From the NCBI GenBank assembly GCA_016169945.1, contig JADLSH010000318.1, positions 1,336,501 through 1,400,500 on the forward strand: DNA of 64,000 bases, read 5' to 3'. A model generated the notes under the pieces. The model searched no databases, was not told the origin of the DNA, and was given only the letters and a program-made list of their open reading frames with translations. The stretch comes from Trachythela sp. YZ-2020. Its lineage: Eukaryota > Cnidaria > Anthozoa > Malacalcyonacea > Clavulariidae. The position numbers and the translations under genes are program-made. This document shows, one piece after another, positions 46,325 through 57,600 of the stretch (position 1 is its first letter; each line of letters starts with the position of its first letter).

Positions 46325-49300
46325 CTATCTAGTAGCCCCTGTACCATTACGATTTGAGTGTCTTAACAATGGGTTCAAGTTTTTGTACCTCTCTTCAGCA
46401 AGTTTAGAAATATCTGTCGATAAACTTTCTAAAGAACTGTAGTCAGCTGTTTGGAAACTGAACAAGTCCTTAATGAAGCCCATTAACTCATCCTACACAA
46501 AGGAAAATAAAACATGAAATAGGTATAGGCTTCACTAAGCACTATCGTGCAGCAGATGGTGGTCAACCTGCAGTTATCAGAGTGAGAAAATGTTAATTCT
46601 TGTCATTTTATGTAACTGTCTTGTTACAGTTGCTGAGTGCTGAAAGCAATAAATAGAATTGAGAGATGCAGTTTACTGTGTTTGTTTCTAAACAAGGGCG
46701 TCAATCCTGGGGGGGGGGACGAATCGCCCCACTTTTTGGGCAGAGGGGGATCAATATGTAATTATCCCCCACACTTTTGTTTATACGACATGTTCTCATC
46801 ATCAGAATGCATCCCCCAAAGTGCATGAAATGACGTTTCAGAGACAAACATTTTCTGAGGAGCATGCCTCTATACCCCCTAGAGCTTTCGATACATACGC
46901 ATTCCTGCTAGCAGCATGGGGGCATGGGGCCTCAATAAATAATTTTGGTTTTAGCCGGTCCCTTTACTGCCCTTTACACCCTTTCGTCGGGCAAAACATA
47001 CCTACACCACAGAATAGGAAATGACCAGAAAGGCCACTCAGCAGTGCAACGTGACCCCCTATTTTTATGCAGTTTTCTGGCCAGAATAATGGCGGACCAG
47101 CCAGTTCAGCGTGTTTATTGGCCAGAAAATGCAATTGACTGGCTAGAATAATGGTAATGAACATGCGTAATGCGACATGCGCAGCGTCAAAAACGTCAAA
47201 GGTTCCGCCTCAAGTGGCCCTTCCAGTCATTTCCTATTCTATGCCTACACCCCTAACACTTAGACCCAAGTTACGCTTTCTTCGGGAGATGTCTATAAAT
47301 GATGCGGAAATGTCCTGAAAACATTAAATGTGTTACATGCCTCCAGAACTATCAGCAGGCTCCATCCCCCCCCCCCACACTTTTTGAGATGGATTTTCGC
47401 CCTTGCTTCTAAAAGTGTAACAATTCTGAAGTTGACCACCATCTGTTGCCCTGTAACACTTACTGAAATCTACCAATAGTTTAAAGGGTCTCCAAAACAT
47501 CTGCAGCACAGCTATTGCAAAACTGTTTAGTTTCAGCAGTCTGGTAAGGGGGGGATGAGGGGGTTTTCTAGGGGGATATACCCTTGCACCAACATGGAAA
47601 TTTAGGTAAGCATTGGTCAATCATAAACATTCTATAGGCGAGGTGCTTGAATCTTTAGGGGCAGGGAGTGCTTTTTTTCGCTGGCAATGTTTAATGAAAA
47701 TGTCAGTTGTAAATGAACGTGATTGTATTACCTTAAAAATAGAACAAGCATTTTTCAACGCTTCGTCTGATCCCAAAAATCCCCAGGCTAGAACTGGAGT
47801 GAGGATTTCAGATAGATGATAAAAATGCATCAAAAAGCCTGCTGGTTCCTTTAACATTTGCATTTTAGCTTTTAAAACTCCCCACACTGCCGTTTCTAAA
47901 CCCTGCAAGTTGAATAACACATGTCAAAGAAACAGTGTTGTTGTTGGCACAGTGGTTTGTGCCTTTCACCTTTGACTTTGTGACTGAGGTTTGATTCCTG
48001 CAATATGCAGTGTTTTGCTTATAATTTCACCTCAGTCATATGTGAGAAGAGTGCTGAAAGTTTTACCCTACCAAATACCGCAGGTTTTCTCCAGGTACTC
48101 CGGTTTCCACCTGTAGTGGCAGTCAAGTAATAAGTTCAGAACACAGTTCAGAACTGATAGTGCTATCCAGTATAAATAGAGTTAGTTTAGTTCAGATTTC
48201 CTCCTGTAGTAACACTGGATCAATGGCACTTTCAAAACCGTGTGTACATATTTGAGGAATTATAACCTTGTCTTCTCTTACCGTTTGTTGAATATAGGTG
48301 GGTAGCCATGAGTTCTGTACCGTGGCCTGGACGGAGTAAGGTGGATTCTCTAGATCTACAAATGCATCCATAACCACGAAATCCAGAACTAGATCATAGA
48401 AGGTGATGTAGGATACCTACAAACCATGAATTTGTACACAGATTATGCACTTGTCTTGAGGTGCTTCTCAGTCTGACTGTACCAAACACCTCCCGGCTTT
48501 CTCCGGGGACTCCATTTTCATTCTACAGTAACACTGGAACTATAAGTGATGGGCCTTACTGGACCTCTAGGGAGAACAGTTTAGAATTGATAGAGCTATC
48601 CAGTATAAATAAAGTTAGTTCAGTTTAGGTTTCTTCTGGTAGTAACACTGGAACAATAAGAGATGACTCTTACTAGATGTTTAGGAAGAATAGTTTAACA
48701 TTAGATCTGATAGAGCTATCCAAAGACAGAGATAATAATTAGACAAAACTAACATACTCCTTTTTTACTCAATTCTCTTTCGAAGATTTTGAAATTTTCA
48801 GGCTTCTTACAAAATTCAAGCAAAGCTTTCCATCTTTTCTCGCATTCGTGATGATCCTGGAATCAAGTAAAAACAGTGTGTTAAATTATTACCAAGTTAC
48901 TAACAAGCAAATTGGAAAACTAGATAATACATATTGTCACATAAAAATCTCACTCAACAAGATGTGACAGTGTTCTTCACAACAGGGATGTAGCAAGCTT
49001 GTCAACAAGTTATAACAATGATGTCATTTAATTTATCAAGTCACTACAAGGTTGTCATTCACAACTTGTTAACAAGTTGTTGAATTGCATGATGATAACA
49101 AGTTGTTGGAACAACTTGTAACAAGTCTGTTGACAACTTGTCAACAACCTGGGAACAAGCCATAGGCATAGGGGGCACTTTGTCTTAAGGACACCTCTTC
49201 TATTAGAAAAGGGCACTTTTTCCATTGTCTTAGCTGGAGAAAAGGGCACTTTGAAGAAAACTTGGGGGGGGGCACATGCTCCCCCCCCCGGTTCCTACGC

Positions 49301-52029
49301 CACTGGAAAAAGCAGTGCGAACACATCCTGATAGCAAATTGTTGAATGATAACTTCTAATCTCAAGATGTTCAAAAGAATAGGAGACAGTGAACATATAT
49401 TATAATTAAGTTCAGCTTCATTGATATTGTACCTTTCCTGCAGTTGTAATTAAAAACCAGAGCAGTTCTGTTGCATTTCTTTCAAATTTGAGTTGGACGT
49501 CTTTCTTTGCAAAAGCCATCTACAAATAGATTTGATAATTTCAATCAATCATTAAAGAGAAACAAATATGAATAATATGCAGTGAATCTCTTGTGAAAAT
49601 GAAACATTATTTATACCTTAGAAGCTTCTCGAATGCAATGAACTTTGGCCAGAAATTCTACTTCACTAGAACATCCCACCATTTTTGCCCTGGAAAGAAA
49701 TATAAATTTTCATTTTTAAAGTTTCTTCAGTTTCTTTGCAAAATGTTAAAAGTTGAGCCTCTAATTATAGTAATTAACCTGTAACTATAGTAATTAACCT
49801 GTAATTATAGTAATTTACCTGTTATTATAGTAATTAACCTGTAATTATAGTAATTAACCTGTAATTATAGTAATTAACCTGTCATTATAGTAATTAACCT
49901 GTACCTTTTCTTGCGGCATTTTATTCCATGTTTAAAATAATGCTCTAATGCCTTTAAATAAAATGGTTTATCCCTAAAATGAATAATTGGAACAAATGTT
50001 ATAAAAAGAAGATACAGTCCTAATTCTTCTTTACATAAACAGAAGTCAATTCTGCATTTACTAGTCTGCATAAACTAGATGGATTGTTACCTGTGAATAC
50101 CAGCTGCATGTAGGGCTTTCTGTTGTGTATGATCTGTGCTTGAGATGCTTTGATTCACTTCATCCTAAATCCAGGACAATTTCCATATTAACAACCTCTG
50201 TTTAAATACAGCGATTGTTCATTCATAATCCTTGCAATCCTAACTCTATTCCTATTTCCTAATGTTGATCCTAACCCTAATTGGCTAACCCTAATCGGCT
50301 AACCCTAATCTGGCTTTTGATCCTAATTCCAACCCTAATCTTAATCCTAACCCTAACACTAATTATGACCCTAAACCTAACCTACTAATCCTACCAATCC
50401 TACCAACTACCTACTCCAATCCTAACTCTAATCCTAATCTTAATCCTAACTCTAATCCTAACACTAATCATGACCCAAAACCTAACCCTAATGTTAATAC
50501 TAACTCTAATCCTAACTCTGATCTCAACCCTAATCCAAATCTTAACCTAATACTAATGTTGAATTGTACACCAAAGTTATTAATTGTGTTATCATTTTGA
50601 GACACATATATGAAAATCCTACGTACACAAAGGCTTGCAGGTATAGGCACCCACTGCATCTCGCAGAAAATATATCTAATTAATTGTTAAAGGTGTCCTC
50701 CTACCTCAACATCACCCTCTGCAGAGAGGAATGAGTCTGTGTCAGAATCATCTTCTCTTGACGAGAGTTCACCAGGAGTAAAATCATTGTGCTGTTGTTT
50801 TGTTTTTAACATATGTCTGTCAAGGTTTACAGATGGAAAGACAGCTCAATCATACAACTATATCATGATAAAACTAATACTTGAAAGGTAATTGGTGGGT
50901 TTTACAGGGCAGTAGATGGTGGTCAACATCATAAGTGTTGACTCATATAGGAGCAAGAAAATTAAACTGTATCTCTCAGTTCTATTTATGTGCCACTAAA
51001 GAGAATTGAAAATAGAATACTAGTGCATCAAATCAAAAGAATATCTCTCTTACCTCAATTGACCTATTTTGCTGACAACATTATTTAATGTCTTATCAAC
51101 TTTTTCATAAATCAAGTCAGAATTATGAAAACCAGCAATATCCATAGCATCAACCTCATCTTGGTCTTCAACAACATCTTTACTTCTAGTCTGAGGGACA
51201 TTGTTTGCCAAAAGATTTTCTAATTCAGCAAGGCTTCTATTCCATTCTTCCAAGTGTTGGCCAAATTCTTCTAGACCTAAATGCCAAGGTTACTTAGGAC
51301 CATGTTAAAGGTTAATAGGTGGGTTTCACTGAGCACTATCATGCAGCAGATGGTGGTCAACTGGCAGTTATCAGAGTGAGAAAATAATGTCCATTTTTTT
51401 CATTATACGCAGTAGTCTTGTATTTGGAGGCAAATAAATAGAATTGAGAGATATAGTTCAATTTGTTCAGTTTTCTCTTGTAAGTGTCAACAATTCTTAA
51501 GTTGACCACTATCTGTTGCCCTGTAACACTAAAGTTCTGGAACCCAGAAATAGTTTAATTTAAAGGATGATTCCAAAACATCCACGGCACAGCTATATTG
51601 CAAAACCGTTTAGTTTACCAAAGATACAGATATTCTTTTAGGGAGATACAGATATTCTCTAGGGGTGGGGTGCAGATCCTTGAGCCTTTAGGGGCAGGGT
51701 GCACACCTCCATCATGGACCATATGAAAATATACCTGTATTATCAGTATGAAATACTTTAGCAAGATAATCAACTAAAATCAATCAACTTTAATACGAAA
51801 AATTACCTTGACTTTCGGTATATTTTGTTCTTTCATCTAAACACCTATGTTTTCTACAAGTGGACCCTCGAAACTTTGCTTTATGATCTGCCGTTTTCAA
51901 GGTTGATTCTCGACCAACACTAACTAAATACAAAGCCCCAGCGCCTAGCAAAAGACTGTTAGTTGTAGCAAACATCTTAAAGAAAGGAGATTCTATTATA
52001 CCATCCATTTTAACAGAAATTTTCTTCAT
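46325..52029 (-). CDS. MIGA: Mitoguardin (MIGA/FAM73 family), eleven exons
   Basis: An outer mitochondrial membrane protein that promotes fusion and contacts the ER through VAP proteins in other animals. Exons: 52029-51807, 51276-51054, 50816-50705, 50164-50091, 49973-49905, 49689-49617, 49519-49433, 48856-48758, 48416-48282, 47902-47732 and 46492-46325. They total 1434 nt, 477 residues, shorter than the roughly 600 of vertebrate paralogues. A hydrophobic segment near 18-35 (TNSLLLGAGALYLVSV) is the likely anchor. EEFGQHLEEWNRSLAELENL and the conserved C-terminal domain (FYDLVLDFVVMDAFVDLENP, VWGVLKAKMQMLKEPAGFL, LTPVLAWGFLG) identify the family. An FFAT-like motif (SFLSAEG after acidic EDDSDTD) is in the third exon. 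The start is uncertain between 52029 and the next in-frame ATG at 52005. Confidence 0.94.
46520..47480. mobile_element. Family A element split by a later insertion of about 700 bp
   Basis: The left part (CTTCACTAAGCACTATCGTGC to GAATTGAGAGATGCAG) ends near 46685. The right part (TGTAACAATTCTGAAGTTGACC to CTTACTGAAATCTACCAA) resumes near 47405. Between them is poly-G-bordered DNA (GGGGGGGGG near 46710, CCCCCCCCCC near 47370) that itself contains the 47013-47245 element. It lies in the last mitoguardin intron. Confidence 0.6.
47013..47245. mobile_element. MITE with AGAATAGGAAATGAC ends
   Basis: AGAATAGGAAATGACCAGAAAGGCCACT at the left is mirrored by AAGTGGCCCTTCCAGTCATTTCCTATTCT at the right. 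Inside, AATTGACTGGCTAGAATAATGG-like segments repeat. No long frame. Confidence 0.7.
47944..48186 (+). repeat. SINE family B, full-length sense copy
   Basis: The head TTGGCACAGTGGTTTGTGCC and box-B-like GAGGTTTGATTCCTGC are followed by the whole body and the tail TATCCAGTATAAATAGAG. This is one of the clearest copies for reading the 5' tRNA-like region. Confidence 0.7.
48470..48725 (+). repeat. Two adjoining SINE-B fragments
   Basis: A headless copy (CAAACACCTCCCGGCTTTCTCC to ATCCAGTATAAATAAAG) is followed at once by a second tail unit (TAACACTGGAACAATAAGAG to GATAGAGCTATCC). This tail-tail layout matches the longer arrays at 16345-17190 and 55670-56130. Confidence 0.65.
49020..49310. mobile_element. 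CAAGTTGTTGG repeat followed by a G-rich element
   Basis: At 49020-49160 an intact copy of the AACTTGTTAACAAGTTGTTG repeat is present. From 49160, CATAGGCATAGGGGGCAC begins a segment ending in GGGGGGGGCACATGC, CCCCCCCCCGG and TTCCTACGCCACTGG at 49307. It resembles the ends of the 27273-28957 element. Confidence 0.5.
49757..49902. repeat. 20-bp minisatellite at the edge of mitoguardin exon 5
   Basis: About seven units of TAATTATAGTAATTAACCTG with single-base variants end about 8 bases from the splice donor at 49904. On the coding (minus) strand each unit contains TTACAGGTTAAT, which looks like joined splice acceptor and donor motifs. Confidence 0.85.
50215..50560. repeat. Degenerate CCTAAC tract in mitoguardin intron
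   Basis: Long runs of CCTAACCCTAA, CCTAATCC and CCAACCCTAATC variants, related to but not perfect TTAGGG/CCCTAA telomere-like repeats. Smaller tracts of the same kind lie near 15080-15120 and 61310-61380. Confidence 0.75.
51313..51535. mobile_element. MITE-like element, family A
   Basis: TTAATAGGTGGGTTTCACTGAGC at the left; TCAACAATTCTTAAGTTGACC and CTGTTGCCCTGTAACACT at the right. All the shared internal motifs are present, and it is the most complete copy in the window. Confidence 0.65.
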
Positions 52030-52129
52030 CTATTTGGTCTTTGACTTTGAATGTTTATATGTTGCTATTTTGCATTTTTGCTGTTGCCCCAATTTAGTCC
52101 ACCCGCAGAATTTGAGGCAGGCAGTGTAG

Positions 52130-52590
52130 GCAAATTTATATGGGGCTGTTTATCTGTTTTCCTATTAAATTTCATGTTCCATTTATATGGAAACCGAGCT
52201 GGCCCGCCTAAGCGAGATCCCGCCTCAACTGACCCGAGATCTCAATTTTCCATATAAACGCAATGACCCGAGCTGACTGCCGACCCAAGCTGGCTGCCTA
52301 CCCGGGCTGGGAATAAATGCTGTGTTTATGCGAATATATTGTTGTTGAAGACATTTTCTCGAAAGATTTCGATCTTAATCTCTGTGATCGTTTCTGTGGG
52401 TTATAACTGAAAAACTCGTTCGCGAAAGTATGATTTCAGGTTCTTGGGAAAATTTGTTTATATTATTTAATTTATCCTGGGTGCTTTGTTTTGGCGAGCC
52501 AGCCAAACACGGATGAAATTCGTCTCGGGAAAGCGAGCTATCTCGGGTACCCGGGCTGGCTTGCCTCCATATAAACAGCCCCTTAGGGGC
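52130..52590. mobile_element. MITE with TATGGGGCTGTTTA ends
   Basis: TTTATATGGGGCTGTTTATC at the left is mirrored by CCATATAAACAGCCCCTTA at the right. GAGCTGGC, CGAGATCCCG and CCGAGCTGAC motifs repeat inside in both orientations. Confidence 0.65.
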
Positions 52591-53035
52591 CGATTACATG
52601 GACCGGGCTAGCCCGCTTTATCGGGCTAGCTCGCTAAACCGGGCTAGCCCGCTTACTATAATAATCTTATACAAATTTTGCACTGCGATTACATGGAAGC
52701 CGGGCTAGCCCGGTTTGCCGGGATGAAAATCGCCATGTAATCGCTTCATCCCGGCAAACCGGGCTGAAAATCGCACACGCACGATACTGAATGAAATTAC
52801 AGCAACAAACATCAATCGATACGCGAGGAAGCCCTTAAATGCAGCATATAAACAATATTCAATTAATATATAGCAACGATTATTCAACAGTTGAAAAAAT
52901 GAGGGTTAATGAGTTTATTTCATCCCGGTTTACCGGGCTAGCCCGGTCCATGTAATCGTAATATAATTGAAAAGTTGTCTCGCTTAACCGGGCTGGCCCG
53001 CTTAACCGGGCTAGCCCGGTCCATGTAATCGCTTG
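52590..53035. mobile_element. MITE built of CCGGGCTAGCCCGG palindromes
   Basis: The ends CGATTACATGGACCGGGC and GCCCGGTCCATGTAATCG are exact inverted copies. Inside, CCGGGCTAGCCCG, a self-complementary motif, occurs several times, with GATTACATGG-type motifs repeated near 52685. No coding frame. Confidence 0.75.
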
Positions 53036-53157
53036 CGAGTTGGTTTTTGCGACGAGTGGAAAAGAGCCTTTAGTCTTGCCAGGGGGGACGGAATGAAGAC
53101 GCAAGTTGTTAATTAGGCTGCGCAACTTTAACGCAACACTTGCAACGTTGTCCTAAA

Positions 53158-53295
53158 TGCTTATTGGTGGGTTTCAGTAAGCGTTGGTGACCAACTTCAG
53201 AAATGGTGACGCTTATGGGAGTAAGAAATTTAACTAAATCTCTCAATTCTATTTTTGTGACCACCATCTGCTGCACGATGTGCTTAGTTAAATCG
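53158..53295. mobile_element. Short family A element
   Basis: ATTGGTGGGTTTCAGTAAGCG at the left; GACCACCATCTGCTGCACGA and GTGCTTAGTTAAATC at the right. The interior is reduced compared with 51313-51535. Confidence 0.6.
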
Positions 53296-53640
53296 GTTAC
53301 GATGCGAGCACTCTGAAATGCTCAGTTTTACTACCCAAATTAACACACAGCATATTCAAACAATTTTTTAATCAATTTACAATTAATTATATATCATTTA
53401 CAGCTACGTGTTAAAGCTACATCAGCTTGCGACCACTAGCTTAAGCTATAAAAATCATTAAATAAAAAGCAATTCTATATTTCGCCACGCCACACGCGTT
53501 CATTTCATTAAATAAAATACACTGAGTTCACAACAAACTATATAGATTTATATAAGATATCTAATGTATCCATAACTCTGTAAAGTTCACGTTAATGTAT
53601 GAAAAACTAAATCACGCAGACTATAGCACGAATACCAATT

Positions 53641-53785
53641 AATTGGTGGGTTTCAGTAAGCGTTACACAGAGCAGCAGATGGTGATCAACTTCAGAACTG
53701 TTGAAACTTATATTTTCTCACTCCAATATCTGATGGTTGACCACCATATGCTGCACGAAAGTGCTAGGTGAAACCCAACTATTTT
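53641..53785. mobile_element. Short family A element
   Basis: AATTGGTGGGTTTCAGTAAGC at the left with CAGCAGATGGTGATCAACTTC; GGTTGACCACCATATGCTGCACG and GTGCTAGGTGAAACCCAACT at the right. The near-perfect inverted ends make this a good copy for defining termini. Confidence 0.65.
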
Positions 53786-54104
53786 CAATTTGGACGAAGT
53801 CTGTTTTACACTGACTAACGTTGTCAAACTTTGAATTCACATTGTGTCCTTGACAGAGGTTTACACCGTCACAGTTTACACTGTCACACATTTTGATTAA
53901 AGAAACTTCAATAATGTACACCAACGTTAAGTCTTACATTTTAGAATTCCAGAACTTTACGGATACGGTTTAATAATGTCGACATAATATTTCTATGAAT
54001 TTCATCTACAGTATAATTTTTTGCTTTGTTTAACAACTAGATATAGACTACAGTATGTTATCTACATAACTCCGATTTTATACAATTTTATCCCAAAGGT
54101 ACCC

Positions 54105-54205
54105 TGCTACGCGTGGCGATACACGCGCGATGAGTACACGCGTGGTGAACACATGCGTGGGATACACGCATTGAGACACACACGCGTTCTACACGCAGGG
54201 CACGC
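54105..54205. repeat. Degenerate ACACGCGTG-rich tract
   Basis: Repeats of CGCGTGG, TACACGCG and ACACGCAT at spacings of about 10-15 bases. No other family resemblance was noticed. Confidence 0.55.
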
Positions 54206-54692
54206 ACTGGTTTCTTTTTAAAGTGTTTTTTTACAAATTATAACTACTTGATTAATATACAAACGATTATTTCAAATCCACAAATATAAAAATTCTGTCA
54301 TTTAAGACGCACTAAACTGCTTTTCATTTATATTTTTAATAAAGGTGAATATCCCACCCCTGGCTCTCAGAAATCAAGCCCTACTCCCCCCTGAACTAAG
54401 GTGCAAACTATTACCCTAGATTGCTATATAAACAACAAGTATTACAATCTCTAAGACTTCAAGTCCTCATGAACAAAACCTACGAAAATAAAGTCTAAGA
54501 ATTAAAAAGCTAGACATACTTATATTATACACACTAGAATATTGCCATATTCTATTTTGTAAATCACTTAAAGCCTCATTTACACGGCACAGTCAGGCAA
54601 GGCTAATTTTTGCCATTTCGGTGCTCAACCTACTAGCGTCTACTAATGCAAATGTATCGTATAAATGAACCTCAACACTAACCATGCTTGAT

Positions 54693-57600
54693 TTATGGCA
54701 CAGATGATTCTAGCACATCAACAGCAACGGGGGGTGAGGGGCATGGGGACAATCGACGCGCACCCCGAGGAACAATCTTCACAGGGTATTTGATTGGTTT
54801 AATAACCTCCGGATCAGGCCTAGGCAACATTTGCAAGCCATGGCTGTATGCATCTTCATACACCAAACTTTCGGCAAGGCAGCGATCTTTTGTTTCTTGA
54901 TCTTTGCTGTTTAGTTCCTTCACGCGTTCTTGGTGTTCCTTGTAGAGACGTTTGTGGATTTTGATCGTTTCTTCATCAGTTACATATCTTACGCCTTCTT
55001 GTTCGTTCTGAACACGTACCGCCATCTCGCGGTCTTCGTCGATCTGAAACACGGTCAAGATATTTTAATAATTACCTAAACTTACTCTATTTCTATTGCA
55101 TAGCTCTATTAGTTCTAAACTGTTCTGCCTAGAAGTTCTAATAAGGTCATCCCTTATTGGTTTTAACAGCGTTGTTACAAGAGGAAACCGGAGTACCCGG
55201 AGAAAACATGCGGTGTTTGGTAAAGTCAAACTGGAAGTACTCTTCTCACATGCAATGGAGACTGCACTAAACCATTGAAAACCAACACCCGTACGATAGG
55301 CAACATACAAGCCCCCAAATCATAGCAGAATGCCCAATTCAGGTAATACTAAGTGCCTGATAGACGGGTGGGGGTACAAACCTGTTTCCTTTTCAACACC
55401 TCCTTCCCTTTTCTCTCCTCAAACTCTAGACGTTCTTTCTCAACTCTCACTCCATGTTCATCATTCTCCATGTTCTGTAGTTCTAGCGCTATGGTGGCAT
55501 CATTCGCTTGATCCTCGTCCATCTCCGAGGCTGGAGGCGCCGAGGGTTTTACTTCGGAGGGTGTTATTTCCGGGGGAGCTTCGTCACTTTGTAATGTACG
55601 AGCGATCATTTCATCATCCTTGATCTGTTGATACCTGCAGTGGAAATTAGGAGACACACTAAACACAAGTTATTGCATTTATTCTGTATAGCTCTATCAG
55701 TTCTGAACTGTTCTCTTTAGAGGTCCAGTAAGAGTCATCTCTTATTGATCCAGTGTTACTACAGGAGGAAACCTAAACGAAACTAACTTTATTTATACTG
55801 GATAGCTCTATCAGTTCTAAACTGTTCTCTTTAGAGGTCCAGTAAGAGTGATCTCTTATTGATCCAGTGTTACTACAGAAAGAAAACTAAACTAACTTTA
55901 TCTACACTGGATAACTCTGCCTAGGGGTCCAAATACGCGCCAGTCCCTTATTGATCCAATGTTACTACAGGAGGTAACCCAAAGTAAACTAACTTTATTT
56001 ATACTGGGCATTATTAGCATTAACATTAGAGGCATAGTAAGTGCTAATCCTTACTGTTACTGTTGAAGGAAATCTTATTAAACTAACTTCTGAACTAACT
56101 AAACTAACTGGATAGCTTTATTCGTTCTGTCTAAGGTCCAAGGTTAAGCTAGCCTTCTCAAGATGTTACCCACCGGAGCAGTGCCCCCATGATACGATAT
56201 TGTGATCTAGATATATCCATACACGCCTTACCTTGTGATCTCTGGATCAGACCAATAACCATTACACGAGGAGAACGAGTCTAACAGCGCTTGGTGATTG
56301 GTGCGTTTCTTAGTTGTATTACGTGCCCATAGAGAGGACTCCTTCTCGCCTTCGTTAGCTTTCTCTTTCACTGTACCTTGAAACCAACCTGACAACTGAT
56401 AAAATATAACCGGGTGTACAGCGACTGTGTAACGAAGCTGTAACAATCATTTTACGACCATGAAAGCATTGGCAGGCTATAAGCATATTTGTATGAAATG
56501 TGGGCACAAAATTGAAATTTACATCAACGAAAGGGGTGGTAATATGGTGGCAACCTAAATTCGCCCTCCCCCCCCTCCCCCTCAGTATGTGTCCGCCACT
56601 GTTTTCTCCAGACGTTTTCTCCGGTCTTGTAGTAACACTGGACCAATAAGTTACGATCTTTATTGGATTTCTAGGGAGAACAGTTTAGAACTGTTGAAGC
56701 TCCAATCCAATTGCTCGGAGCATTCGATTGGTTTCTTCTTTTGCTAGAAGCCAATCAGAGGCTTTGTTTACACACCTGGTTGTGAATTTCAATTTGCAAT
56801 TTGTTCGCGTCGGTTGCAAATTGCTCAGAGCAATCTCCAAATAAAAATTGCAATATTGCGTGACAATATTGCAATGTTCCTCGCAACAGAACATCCGGTT
56901 TGACTGTAATAGTTTCCAAATAAAACATACAATCACACTAACAATAAAAAAAGTCTCGATTTCATTCTCGTATTACGCGCGGTCATCGTCGCGCTCCATT
57001 GACCGCGCGTAAGAAGGGTTCTGGGTTACCCAGTGTGGGTACGAGAATGCCTCGATTTCAACCTACCTCATCAGAGTTCGTTGGAGTCCAGACCTCTCTC
57101 CTCAAGATATCACTCTCCTCAGACCTCTGCGGTAAGAACGGCGCGGTCGGGACATCCCCACTAGACCACACATCAGCAGACCCAGCCCAAACATCTGGTG
57201 AATGTTGTCTCGGTGAGCCGAGAGGGGAATGTGATCTCGGAGAATGGCTCCCGTACGAGTCGCCGCTACTCACACCACTGCTTACACTGCTCAAGTGCGG
57301 CCGGGAATAGGCGGCGTCATCAGCCGCTGTGGAGTCTTCAATTGACAGACTTTTAGTATCGCTGTCTGTCTTAAAACCAGAGTCTGCATCCTATGAGATA
57401 TGAAAGAGAAATTGTCATGATACTATTTTTGATCGCGGTATTCTAGCCAGTTCGTGTTGTTTACACCAGTGGCGGACACTAGAAGGGGGGGGGGGGGGGG
57501 GCAACCTCCTCTTGCAAAAAGAAAGTCTGAAAGTGTTTGAATAATACTGATGAACCGTGTAACAAAGATGAAATACATATTTTACAACCATAAAGTGCCC

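Larger units (their letters stand above)
52030..54692. other. Intergenic DNA between mitoguardin and Roquin 3' end
   Basis: No gene is seen. It is made of two adjoining inverted-repeat elements (52130-52590 and 52590-53035), two family A elements (53158-53295 and 53641-53785) and an ACACGCG-rich stretch at 54105-54205. The rest is AT-rich DNA. The right part should contain the Roquin 3' untranslated region. Confidence 0.5.

Noticed and set aside
47333..47620. 95-codon minus-strand frame next to a mitoguardin exon
   Set aside because: It runs through poly-C/poly-G and family A repeat sequence and does not align with the mitoguardin family; the true exon ends at 47732 and resumes at 46492.
49757..49902. 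CRISPR-like array
   Set aside because: Units of 20 bp follow each other with no spacers; the setting is a eukaryotic intron. The same holds for the 62355-62665 and 19900-20830 arrays.
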